Shown here one piece after another: positions 1 to 10,700 of a stretch of DNA of 64,000 nucleotides. The DNA comes from Cylindrotheca closterium (taxonomy: Eukaryota; Bacillariophyta; Bacillariophyceae; Bacillariales; Bacillariaceae), in assembly GCA_933822405.4 (NCBI GenBank), contig CAKOGP040002103.1, positions 100,097 to 164,096 on the forward strand. The letters run 5' to 3'. Both the position numbers and the translations under genes were made by a program. Numbering within the stretch: position 1 is the first letter of the stretch; each line of letters begins with the position of its first letter. Under the pieces are notes generated by a model that saw only the letters and a program-made list of their open reading frames with translations, did no database searches and had not been told where the DNA came from.

Positions 1-66
1 GAGGATCGAAATTTCAAGTTGGAGGAGCAGCAGACGAATCATCGATTGAATGCGCTGAAGGTATAA
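1..66 (+). CDS. Possible 3' end of a gene cut by the window edge
   Basis: Read from base 1 in frame 1 the DNA encodes about 21 mainly charged and polar residues (beginning EDRNFKLEEQQ) before a TAA at 64-66. The composition looks like the end of a coiled coil. The sequence AAG|GTATAA at 58-66 could instead be a splice donor, in which case the coding part ends at 60. Too little is present to identify a product. Confidence 0.25.
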   Translation, partial: EDRNFKLEEQQTNHRLNALKV

Positions 67-484
67 ATGGGATGTTGGAGCAAATCAGTCAAGTGACGAT
101 TTTGGTGCAATCTTTTCACTGCTGGTGCGTCAGACAATAAGTGAGTTTTTGCACCTCTTTTGAGCGCACCGAAGGTACAGCCAGCCATAGGAGATCATGA
201 ACCGATGGAGTTATCATCATATTAAAATTGTTATATCTCTAGCTAGTACGTTATTTTATTGCGGCTATGCTTGTGGGTCTTTTTGCTAGCGGCAGCTTGT
301 CAGATGAACACTTCTAACAGAGTGCGCAACACGGGCATTCTTGGTCCTAGTGACGTCGATCGCCACCCTCTTCTCGCCACGTCTTTGAGCGAACACTTAA
401 TTGGCACGAGATACCCAGGTGGGTAGAAGAGCGTATCATCATCATGGGTCATATGCTGGAACAGTTTCTTGCAGTTCAACAACT
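67..484. other. Non-coding stretch, nothing recognised
   Basis: This lies between the possible partial exon at the window edge and the stop codon of the MGDG synthase gene. Short open frames on both strands show no recognisable protein. I see no RNA gene or repeat. Confidence 0.5.
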
Positions 485-2302
485 CTACACAGTGATCATA
501 CCGGCAGTCTTGGACTTTTGATTCTTCACTTTGTGACTAGCGTCGTCGGCATTATCCATGGCATCATTCAGTTCTCTCCACTTGAGCGTGGAGTCTCCAA
601 TTTGTTGCACAATATCGCGGGCAGCATTCGGTGCTCCCATTTTCTTTGCCGCTTTGGACATTTGAAGCAGCTTTATCGGGTCCATTAGCCAAGAGGCAAT
701 TTCTTCACCAATGGCAGTTGGATCGGAATCATCACAATAAGCACCAAAATTGCCATCAATGACATAATCCACATTTCCTTCTTCTTGTCCAGGCAAGTAC
801 GATGTAAGCAGAACTGGCAACGAAAGGGCAGCAGCTTCCGAAATAGTTCCTGGTCCAGCCTTCGAGATTAGAATATCTGCGGCGACCATGTAGTCAGCCA
901 TGTTGGTGATGAATCCCAATCCCACGACATCTACTTTGCCCGTCGAAAAAGTGCTGGGAAGGTATTTAGCCATGTCGTCGTCATGAACAGGAATAATTGC
1001 TTCCTTTGACAGATCCAGCCCACAAGCTTCGTCTTCTGGTGCTTCTACTTCTTCACCATCACCATCTTCCTTGGTTTCAATAGCCTCCATTGCCGCTTGC
1101 TCGTAGGAAGCCAGTCGAAGGTTTCCAAAGGACATGGACTTGACCATCAATTCTGGCAGTTGGCCGTCAGCAGCTTCATCATATGGCTCATCCTTTTCTT
1201 CTTCATCTTCGTTTGTCGGAACAAAAAGCGAGGTGGATGCATTATGAATCATAAAGTTCCCCGAACTTAGCACCCTTCGCAAATTTCTCGTGACCATTGG
1301 GGCTTCAATGCAGCCTCTGGATGAAATTCCGTCTCGGCACCTGTCAATCGATCGAAAGGTTGGAAAGCGAGATCTCTTGATATGACCCAGCAGAGCATCC
1401 TTATGCGTGTATATCTGATCCCAATTTCTTGTCTTGAGTGAGTTGCGAAGCTCTTCGTTTCGTCCGCAAACCACCAAGATTAGTGCATCAATACCTTGCT
1501 TGGTCAATTCATAATACAATGCATCTACAATGTTAGATAAGGAACCAACGCCTTCACCCCCTCCCATTATTAGTAGCGTCTTCCGGTCTGTTGCTGGTAA
1601 TTTCAGCTCTTCGCGGACCTTTCGTTGATATTGTTGACCCTCCAATGACATGCGGTCCTTCATCTTGGCGGCTTGCAGGGCGAAATCATGTCGAATGGGC
1701 AATCCCAACAAGACCAACTTTTCATCGGGAACGTGCCCCCGATCCTTGGCCAAATCGTAAATTTGAGTCGAGCCCACAAACATCTTTTCGACACTCGAGG
1801 CAAACCACGTCAAGTGACCAGATCCCAAATCTGTGACCACAGTAAACATGGGCAAATGACGTCCTGTTTCATGACTAATCTTCGCGCAGGATAAACTGGG
1901 AACGCTCGTCTGCAGTGGATGCACACTGACGACAACATCGGGCTTGATGCTCTTAATTTTCTCTCGAATCGCTCGTTCACTGACTAGCGAAACATACTTG
2001 ATGGAAGAATCCACAATGGATCGTTCCAACATGCGCGAGTTGGTGACTCTGTACAAGACCTTCCATTGAGATGGATTCTTGGACAAGTGCTTGTAATTGG
2101 AGACAATGTGGGAGTAGGGTGGTGGATAAAGTTCTGTGGCAAGATCCAAGAGTTCGTAGGTGGAACCAGGATACAAGAGCTCAAATTGTTTGGCCAGAGA
2201 TTCTGCGCTTGCTCTATGGCCTCCACCAGTGTCTGAAGATAAAAAGAGTACCTTCAAGCCTCGATTGGTATTTGGCAGTGGCTGTGACTGATCGTTTGAC
2301 AT
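485..2302 (-). CDS. Monogalactosyldiacylglycerol (MGDG) synthase, GT28 family
   Basis: Single-exon gene of 605 residues starting at the ATG at 2302. MGDG synthase transfers galactose from UDP-galactose to diacylglycerol to make the main thylakoid lipid. The N-domain shows the loop DTGGGHRASAESL at about residues 25-37. The C-domain shows LISKAGPGTISEAA followed by LPVLLTSYLPGQEEGNV, the nucleotide-sugar site of MGD-type enzymes (known family features). Between the two domains, roughly residues 310-455, sits a long acidic insert (runs such as NEDEEEKDEPYDEAA) not found in plant MGD. The protein begins directly with a short hydrophilic leader. No signal peptide or plastid transit sequence is visible, so either targeting is unusual or an upstream exon was missed. 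Identification is secure; the specific isoform is not determined. Confidence 0.93.
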   Translation of the reverse strand: MSNDQSQPLPNTNRGLKVLFLSSDTGGGHRASAESLAKQFELLYPGSTYELLDLATELYPPPYSHIVSNYKHLSKNPSQWKVLYRVTNSRMLERSIVDSSIKYVSLVSERAIREKIKSIKPDVVVSVHPLQTSVPSLSCAKISHETGRHLPMFTVVTDLGSGHLTWFASSVEKMFVGSTQIYDLAKDRGHVPDEKLVLLGLPIRHDFALQAAKMKDRMSLEGQQYQRKVREELKLPATDRKTLLIMGGGEGVGSLSNIVDALYYELTKQGIDALILVVCGRNEELRNSLKTRNWDQIYTHKDALLGHIKRSRFPTFRSIDRCRDGISSRGCIEAPMVTRNLRRVLSSGNFMIHNASTSLFVPTNEDEEEKDEPYDEAADGQLPELMVKSMSFGNLRLASYEQAAMEAIETKEDGDGEEVEAPEDEACGLDLSKEAIIPVHDDDMAKYLPSTFSTGKVDVVGLGFITNMADYMVAADILISKAGPGTISEAAALSLPVLLTSYLPGQEEGNVDYVIDGNFGAYCDDSDPTAIGEEIASWLMDPIKLLQMSKAAKKMGAPNAARDIVQQIGDSTLKWRELNDAMDNADDASHKVKNQKSKTAGMITV

Positions 2303-2969
2303 GTTGTGCGTGTTATGTTGGCGAGGATACTTTTGTCAGATTGCAGTCTCCGTGTATTTGATAAAGCTTGACCCAGAATTATTAAACAGTTGAAGGACCT
2401 GAAACACAAATCTTTTTGTTTTCTTCTCAATCGGACTTCAATCGGGACACAGTTTCTTGTCAAATGCTTTGTATTCAATAATGTGGTTACTGTTATGCTT
2501 TCTCTCAACAGAATACGCTACAGTATTATATATCAAGTTGTGTACGAATGGGTTGCAATATGGACAGCTGTCGTATCGTTTTTTTGTGCTAGCTTGCTTA
2601 CGTATTCAATTTTTCATGTCAACGAAAGACTAAGTAAGTTTTTGATATTATCAGATCCATCATGGGCCCATACTGTTGTTACTCTTTCGTGTTTGTCAAT
2701 CGTGATGGTGCTTTCTTCATTCGTGGCAGTAAACATCTTGATTCGTGCTGTTGGATGTAGGATTCAGCTAAGGCATGTATTGCATTCCGATCGGAAATTA
2801 AAAGGTGTGGGTGTCACCATGAGGAACAAGGCAATAATCCTTCTTTGTGCGGACGAAAGGTGTCATTTGCATACTGTACATTCTGGAGAGTTTTGTATTC
2901 ACCAAATTTGTATCGCATCCGACATTGTTTTCGTCGCCTGAGCACTAGTCATTATTGCGTCAAAGGAAC
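2303..2969. other. Intergenic region with an unsupported open frame
   Basis: This is the upstream region of the MGDG synthase gene and the downstream region of the first receptor gene. A plus-strand frame at 2390-2941 stays open for 183 codons and has two hydrophobic stretches, but its first ATG is near 2494, it resembles nothing I know, and it would occupy the promoter of the minus-strand gene. I treat it as non-coding. Confidence 0.45.
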
Positions 2970-4409
2970 TTATTCCTTGCCTTCTTCCGTAGAAGTTTCG
3001 AACATTGATTCGGTGGTAGATTCCAACATGGATGGTAACGCCGCCCGTCCAGCTCCTTCCTGTGGAATCCTTAGAGTTTCTGGAATCGGCGCCATGGAAT
3101 TTGAGTAGGAGGAAGTTAGTTCTCCTGCAAACGTAATTCGCTTCGATCGGGTCGGACCGCCCAATGTGTCAGCACTCTGTGTATGGAAGTTGGTACCAGC
3201 AGGTTTCAGCTTCTCCCCAATAATGGAACGGCGACAATACCAGATAAAGGATTGATCCTTGTATTTACGCTTTGCTTGCATGTACTTTGGTCGAAAGTAG
3301 ACAATAGCATTGAAGAACCCTTGTGCCGGCAAGAAAATTGCTTGCAATATCAAAAGGGGCAAAAAATAGGCTCCCGACCCTTCAATCTCATCAAAGTTTT
3401 GACCATCCAGGCCGTGCTTGACCAAGGACCAAATGTAACACAGGAAAAAGGCGGATACGTACAAAAAGGATTGCTTTCCCACATCTCGTACGCGTTGCAA
3501 CTGCTTTTCCGATGATCGAAGGACACTCCTAGTTCCAACCGATCGTGTGGAAGCTCCGGCCAAAGAAACTTCTTCCACGGACGCATCCATGCCGGATCGT
3601 GTACTGTTGTACATGGCAAGTCTCGATTCATTTTGAAGGGCCTTCTTTTCACCCTCTTTTACCGTTTGCCGTACAAAGCAGTAGAGAATGAGGTTGTTGA
3701 CGATGATTGCAATGAAACAGAACAACGAAGGCAGTCCTCCTGTGATTTTTTGCGAGAACGGAGTGGTTGTAAGCGCGAAATCATCCTTGGCGCAATTCCA
3801 GACAGTTCATACAAACAGGATCGTACCAAAGACCCAACCAATCAACTCTACATTACACCCTTCTTCTGGGATGCACTCATCTGGAAAGGTATTGACCCAA
3901 CAGCCAGGTCCTAAAACATTGGCCCGAAAAATGTCCATTACCAGTCCTGCAACAGATGTCCCAACTGACCATATTACAATGAACAAGTGCAGCCATCGTT
4001 CATACTTTTTGGAAAAGGCATCTTCCCGCATACCGTACCGAATGGTCGAGACAAAGTAAAAGCTCAAGAAAGCGCCATAGAAATGAGATGCGAAAGCAAA
4101 TTGAGTCAAGGCTCCGAGCACCGAACAGGTGGTTTTGTTGCCAAACGCCCAGACGTATGAATTAAAATAGCCAGTGGGGACAAAAAAGGGCTGCATGATA
4201 TAGCCAAAAGTTGCAATGATATCACAACAGCTCAGAGCCAACAGAATCCTTCTATATGGAGTCTTCTTGCTGTTTTGTAGGACGTGATGAATGATCAGTG
4301 AAGAGCCTGCAACGGAGAGAATTGCCGTCGGTATTCCAATCACGCTAATCACTTTTTGCTGCGTCAATGTTGGAATGTAAACATATTCAAAGCCATATTC
4401 TTCTGCCAT
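2970..4409 (-). CDS. Seven-transmembrane receptor A (cAMP-receptor/GPR157-like)
   Basis: Two exons, 4409-3827 and 3739-2970, with an 87-nt intron (donor GTACGA, acceptor CACAG, phase 1); joined length 450 residues. The protein has seven hydrophobic segments: about residues 18-43, 54-80, 95-125, 140-162, 190-215, 290-312 and 322-345. A cysteine at the start of helix 3 and further cysteines in the loop before helix 5 (GPGCW) fit the usual GPCR disulfide. Helix 7 ends with NAIVYFRPKY, a variant of NPxxY. The third inner loop and the tail are rich in Ser/Thr and Arg, as expected for a regulated receptor. The family is that of Dictyostelium cAR-like and GPR157-like receptors; the ligand is unknown. 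Splicing was set by homology with the neighbouring receptor B, which reads through the same site. Confidence 0.85.
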
Positions 4410-4698
4410 CTTTGCGTTTGATTCGAGTTACTATTGATAGGAGCGGTCACAATACAAGTTTAGGTAGGTACTGTCTGATGGACGTTGTTTTAATAATCCT
4501 GCTGATCTTTCGTTTTGGACAGGTTTTTTGTCTTCAACTATTATACAGACCGGACTTTCTCTTTTCCACCGTCTGAAATCGTAAATAATGAATTTTCTCG
4601 CAAAAGTTCGGAATAGAATTTCGCCATAATTTTTAAAAACAGTTGGTTAAATCTAATGTTGCCGGCAGAATGTCGAACGTAGAAACCTTCAACCTTAC

Positions 4699-4710
4699 TG
4701 TACCGGTACA
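4699..4710. repeat. GTACCGGTAC palindrome
   Basis: Perfect 12-bp palindrome TGTACCGGTACA, one member of the dispersed GTAC/CCGGTA family, about 290 bp upstream of the receptor A start. Confidence 0.6.
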
Positions 4711-4778
4711 TGAAGAGAACCTCAGAACTCTCGTGAGCTCGACTTCTTGTACGTCCTGTGAGACAGTTGAACCATACG

Positions 4779-4822
4779 ATGCCCATCCAGAGCAGAAAGT
4801 ATGCCCATCCAGAGCAGAAAGT
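4779..4822. repeat. Two-copy tandem repeat, 22-bp unit
   Basis: Two exact head-to-tail copies of a 22-bp unit beginning ATGCCCATCCAGAGC, at 4779-4800 and 4801-4822. It lies in the receptor A upstream region and looks like a simple replication-slippage duplication. Confidence 0.9.
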
Positions 4823-5195
4823 ATGATGGGTGTTGCCATGAGTACCAGCATAATCCTCCATGATCTGTGAATAAGACCTTTTCTGAAAGCAACTGGCTGT
4901 AACGAGACGTGTCAATGATGTTGGCTACCCCGGAGGAGATTCGCACTTGAATTCAGAATATTTCAAGAGCGATAGCGGTGCGGCATCTTCTGCAATCAGA
5001 TTAGGAGCCGTTCTACCCAGCGTCATTCGTACCGAAGGGGGGGCTCAGAAGACCGTCTCGGCTTGTCGCGGAAAAACTCCCTTCTCAACCATGTGACAAT
5101 GTGCCAATCACTCCTCTCGGTTCATTCGGCTCGTTACATGATCCAAACGACGGCTTCGAAAAGCATGTGCTTGAGAACACTTTCCTACTTCCGGT

Positions 5196-7243
5196 TCATT
5201 TGTTAGATTCTACATCTTCAACTTCACCAGTATGAGAAACACGTTTGGACCCTGTCGCTGGTGCTTCGAGGCTTTCCATGGACTGTGAGTCAGTGGTGTC
5301 GTCACAAACTGGAGTATTAGTGGGCTCTTCACGTGTTGAGATCTCCAACAATGCTTCCGGGATTGAATCAACCGATGGGCTTCTGTTGTAGGATCGAAAT
5401 CTCCACGATTCTTCATCGTCGTATGATACTCGTTTTGCTGTTCCACTTCTTTTCTTCTTACTTGAATTTGCATTTGCACTTTCTTGGTCACTCTCGTGAA
5501 CTGATCCAGCTATCGAGTCAATATTGAAATTGATCCTACTGAAAGAGTTTCCGTGAACTGAATCCTGGCCCGAAACCAATTCACCTGCGTAGTTAATCTT
5601 TTTATCTTCGTTGCCACGCTGACTTGGAGTCAATGAAACGCCGCTAGGACGAGTCGTTGGCTTCATCTTGTTCGGAAACACAGTTCTCTTCAGGCACCAT
5701 AGTCTTGTCTCGTGAGTATACTTGCGCCTCGCTTGAATATATTTCGGTCTGAAATGTATCATAAAGTTCAACAAGCCTGTTTCATTGTCAGTTGTTTGGA
5801 AATATCGGCATTTATTCTAATAATGACTTTGGACATACCTTGTGCTGGAAGGAAGATACTCTGAAGAATCAGCAGAGGCAAGAAGACGGAGCCCGATCCT
5901 TCTACCTTGTCCAGCCCCTGCCCATCCAACCCCTGCTTAACTATCGTTGCACTGAAGCAAAGAAAGTAAGCCCCAACATACAGAAAGGATTGTTTGCCCA
6001 CATCTTTCACACGCTGCCACTGTTTATCAGATGATCGAAGCACACTTCTTGGCTTTTCGCTACTTCCCCATCTGCCCGATCCGAGCATACTGCTACCACG
6101 TTTTGTTTCGCTGTCCCAATTGCTGAATTTTCCTGATGACATTTTGATAGAATTGTTATCGTCGTCTGATCCAGCCCTCTGATTTTTGTTGTAGGTTGAG
6201 AGCTTCCTTTCTATTTCTATGGCCCGCTGTTGTCCTTGAAGAACGGTCGACCTCACGTGACAATAAAGGAGAAGATTGTTGATTGCTATGGTTGCGGACA
6301 AAGAGAATCACAAGTTGCTGGTGTCAGATGTGCAATAAACAACAAAAAAAATATTTCAATCAATGGCTAAATTCGCATACCTATGGCGAAGATGCAGAGT
6401 AATGTGGGAAAGCCCGCAAAAATCCATGCCATCTTTTCGGCACCGCAACTGTCGTTGGCGCAGATGTCACCTTCAGGAGGATGGCTCCACCAGCATCCTT
6501 CGGTTTCAAATGAAGAGAGTAATTCCTTGAGATTTTAAAAGCCCATGTAGCACAGAAGGCAACCAATTGGGTAACTTACCAGGCCCAACATGACTTGGAT
6601 AAAACATCCCAGTGACCAATCCTGTGGTGGCTGCGCCCAAGGCAAACGTGATAACGACAAAGTGCATAATTTTCTCAAGTCTCTTTTCAAACGTTGTCTC
6701 ACGCATCCCATATCGAATGGTGAGAAGGAAGTAGAAAGAAAGACAACAACTATACAGCTGCGCCGCCACAGAGAATTGCGTGATAGCACCTTGCACTGTA
6801 GAGGAAAATATAACATGTTTGATGAGTTGGCGGGGCAAAATCAAAGCTCGGAATGGGTTCTTCATTCCAGGGAGAGCGTACCTGCACAAGATGTTGGATT
6901 TCCGAAGGACCAAACAAAGGTATGTTTGAGACCAGCTGTGGTGAGAAAAGGCGAGGTGACAAATGCAGACGTTGCAATGATATCGCACACGCTCAGCGCT
7001 AGCAGAAGTCTTCGGTCTGTTCGAAAGGACACAAAAACAATGTTTTAGCACTATTGCAAGACTGAATAAAAGCAAGGCTCAACAATGCTTACATGGCGAC
7101 TTTTTTCTATCGTGCGAAACATTGTAGATGATTAATGATGATCCGATGAATGACAAGATGGATGATGGGATGACAAGCAAACTGATAATCTTCATTTGCG
7201 TTGTTGTCGGAATGTATAAGTACTCTTCCTCCCCGTCCTCCAT
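5196..7243 (-). CDS. Seven-transmembrane receptor B, tandem paralogue of receptor A
   Basis: Six exons: 7243-7093, 7016-6882, 6795-6580, 6497-6381, 6285-5839 and 5776-5196; introns of 76, 86, 82, 95 and 62 nt, all GT-AG; joined length 548 residues. It aligns end to end with receptor A: the N-terminal YIPTTTQMKIIS matches YIPTLTQQKVIS, YRRLLLALSVCDIIAT matches YRRILLALSCCDIIAT, and both share SFYFLLTIRYGMRE-type helix 3/4 loops and the LPAQG...FRPKY end of helix 7. The tail after helix 7 is longer and richer in Ser and charged residues than in A. Helix 5 is encoded across the fourth intron. It is probably a G-protein-coupled receptor of the plasma membrane with unknown ligand. None of its five introns coincides with the single intron of A. 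Confidence 0.85.
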
Positions 7244-7724
7244 GATAGTGATAGCTTCTCGATGAGCCTATAGGCTATTGAATCAAGGGGTGATTATGCT
7301 TCTGATGGCGACTCGGAGAAAGAGATCAGTAGCAGTGAAGACACTTTTGATTCAATTCAATGGAAGTGCTCTTGCCCCACCAGAAGTTTGGAAAAAACTG
7401 ACGACATTGGGAGAGAATCTGACGAAAATTGGTAAAAATCACAAAACCGCACAGAGAAATAACAAATGTCTTTGGTACTCAAGCTGCGACCATAAAAACA
7501 GTCATTTGATGCAGATCGCGCCTTGGAGGAGGCATAAGTTCTGCATCTTTGTGGTTCTCCAGTGCTCTTGTACTCGGCAGCAAAATAACATTGCATGAAG
7601 CTATCGCTAATCGCTACTGTTTAATGAACATCAAGATTGATTCGACCAATACCCCTTGTCGAATATGTGACAACTACACTACTATCCCATGACATTCATT
7701 CATTCTAGCGCACACCACGTGACG
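7244..7724. other. Intergenic region, nothing recognised
   Basis: Upstream of receptor B and downstream of the large surface-protein gene. A plus-strand frame of about 106 codons at 7278-7598 and its opposite-strand shadow have no recognisable features. Confidence 0.5.
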
Positions 7725-10700
7725 CTATCGAGGCCAATCTCGATTAGGATTTTCCGTATTGTGCCTTGATGAGGGTGATGACGATTGGTAGGCCAACTTT
7801 CGTGGCTTAAAAGCCGAATGCTGCAGGGCGTTGCTCGCCATGGTCATACTAATCGGAACCGCATCGGGATACCCTGACGTTCGTTCCATGAAATTGAATT
7901 CACTTTGTGGAGTTTGCGGTTCCATTCTGCTGCTACTAGGTGGCAGTCGCTGCTGTTGCGAATGATTCCGATGACTCGTGGTGGACTGGGTGGTCGACAA
8001 TGTTTCAAAATGGAAACTTCCGGCGCTCGAATAGGTCTTGGTGGACTTGGTGGATTGGACGTCCATTGCCGAACGGGGTGGCTTCATGGAACCGATTCCT
8101 AGTGAACTCAAGGTAGGTTTTGGTTTGCTGGGTTTGGTATAGTACGGCACCAAGTGATCTTCACTGAGATTGCTCTCGTGGTCGTCTTCTTGTACTACTC
8201 TGCCGCCGCCGCCATTCATCAAATTAGAAGGAACCCGTCGATTGGACAACTTGGTAGTCATGGAAGAATATTGACTTCTGGGAATTCCGTTGGACGAGTG
8301 GGGCGCCGCTCTCAAGGTTGCTGTAGAGACGGACTTGTTAGTGGCAGAACGTTGGAACCCAAAGACCTCTTGCAACTTTGGAAAGCCAAAGGAATCCAAC
8401 GAGGAGGAATGTGTCGTATTGCTTTCATTCAACTTGGTTGAAATATTCAAATTGGATGACTGATCCATTGGTGACGAGCTGGTGGTGGACAATACCATTT
8501 GACTATTGTTTGCATTTCCACGATGGTCAGCACGAGGAAAGTGTTGTTCCATGGAATGTCGTTGTTGTTGCATGAACCGTTGCTCGTAATGAGAAAGATG
8601 CCCCGCCCGGAACCTCGGAACTTCTTCCGGGGTCGGTTGCCGTAAATGCAAATGTTCGTCATGGTTTCTACCCCTCACCATTGGTTGATGATATTGTCGT
8701 TGGGCAATGGGAGTAATGATTTTGGCAGGACTTTCCAATTGCTCCGCCAACGTGGAAATGTTGGACAATTTGCTGTATCCCGTGACCCGGAATTGATCTT
8801 CGTCAATGGCGACATTTTTGTGATAGGAATAATTTCCATTGTCGTCAAGGTATTGGTGACCACCCCATTCGTCCGCTTGCAGAGACGAAATGTGGGAAAC
8901 ATTGAGATCTCCACTTGGAATTGCAACCTCGGAAGCAGGCTTTCCATCATTCGCAGGGCTACCCCGTGGTTGTTGTTGCTGTTGCTGTTGCTGTCCATGT
9001 GCAGTAGGAGCTTTCCTTGGAGGGGATGATGGCGATGATGCTTGTATGAATCGTGATGACAATTGTTCTGGAAGAATGGCAAGCCAGGTGGATGGCCGCG
9101 AAAATTGCACTTTTGGTTGCTGCTGTTCCTTTTTCTCCTCGGATGGTGGTGGCAGTGGCGGAGGAGGAGGGGGTGGCATGGAAGAAGGCGAGGATTCGGG
9201 TGATCTTGGTCGAGCACCACCACTCCCTCGCTTCCCGGGACTATCATGATGATGGTCATCACTCTCTGTTGCAATGCTATTGCTTTTATTGAGGTCATCG
9301 TCATCATCTTCTTCTTGGTAGGCTTGATACTTGCGGAATCCGACAAAGAGTAAGAGTCCCAGTAGAAGACATCCCAGGGCAATCCCAATGATTTCAACCA
9401 AACTGGTCCCAGAGGTTTCGTCTCCATCTCCACCATTTCCACCTGGTACAGCAGCTCCCAGCACATTGACAATCCCATCGTTTGGATCCGTGCCACTGAG
9501 AAAAAATAGTCCATAAATGCCTTGGGAAAAGTCCACCAACAGTTTTCTTCGTCGACTGTTATTAATTTCCTCTCGCAAAGTGTCCCACACTTGATCCTTG
9601 ACGGCGTCAATATTGGAATTGGCCTGGAGTGCCACAAAATAATATTCCGATAGATACACTTCCACAGATCCTTGCATTTGGTAACAAATCATGTCTTCGT
9701 TGTTCCCTAGCCTCGACAACATGGTTTGGGAAACGCAACTGCCCGCCAAATTGTCGACATTGGCCGGAGATACCCCTTGAATGTCCGAGGCGGCCGCCAA
9801 TTCGCAATCCACCAGAGACGTCGCCAAGAATTTTTGAAAGAGGGCATCAATGCTCATTGATAACTCCAAGAGTGGATCCGTCCTCCTCGTAATGACTTCG
9901 TAATAGTATCCAATCGTCACACTGTAATTGGTCGTGTAGACTTCACCCGCTTGCGCCTTTTGGCAACCAATGTAATCGGTGTAATCGGTCGTCGGAGCAG
10001 CCGAAGTGGGAAATGGAGTGGGTGGTAAAGTGGGTGCCGCGTTTGGCGCCACGGTGGGAGGTGGTGTGGGAGGCAGCGTGGGAGGCGGCGTCGGGGGTTG
10101 CGTGACAAGAAGCGTGGGCGGCGGCGTGGGCGGTGGTGGAAGTTCCCAAGCCTCGATGCAGTAATCAATCCGGGACTCGTCTTCTCCAATGCAGCGGGGG
10201 ACCGATTCACCGCCATCTCGTTGATAACAAACCATGCCTCCATCGCAGTCCATGTCAACGTCGCAATCTCCCTCGCAGCGTTGGAGTGGGAAAACAATGC
10301 TCCATTGCAGTGGCAGGGGACCTGTGGGTCGTGTGGGAGGCGGTGTAGGTGGTGGTGTGGGAGGTGGTGTAGGAGGCGGTGTCGCTGGTACTGGTGTAGG
10401 AGGCGGTGTGGCGGGCAAAGGCGTTGGCGGGGGCGTAGCGGGTACCGGTATCGAAGTGGGTGCAATAGTCGGAAACCGAGTGGGCGGTCTTGTAGGATTC
10501 CTGGTGGGAGGATTGGTCACTCGAATTGCCGGTATATCCGCCTTGTTGTCATCTTCCGGTTCTTCGTCATCCGTTTCTTCCTCGTCGTCGTCTTTGTCGT
10601 CCTTGTCATCTTTATCATCTTTGTCATCTTTATCATCTTCGCCGTCCTTTTGAAGAAAGCGTCGTCGATTGAAATAATTGTTTAAATTCTTGTCGGCTTG

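Larger units (their letters stand above)
4410..5195. other. Intergenic region between the two receptor genes
   Basis: This is the upstream region of receptor A and the downstream region of receptor B. It holds a perfect direct repeat (4779-4822) and the 12-bp palindrome TGTACCGGTACA at 4699-4710. Several 70-120 codon frames overlap here on both strands but none looks like a protein. Confidence 0.5.

Noticed and set aside
2390..2941. A 183-codon plus-strand open frame with two hydrophobic stretches
   Set aside because: It begins at a non-ATG codon, resembles nothing recognisable and lies in the upstream region of the minus-strand MGDG synthase gene.
8675..9637. A 320-codon minus-strand frame
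   Set aside because: It is a frame-shifted shadow of the surface-protein gene at 7725-10889, created by its repeats.
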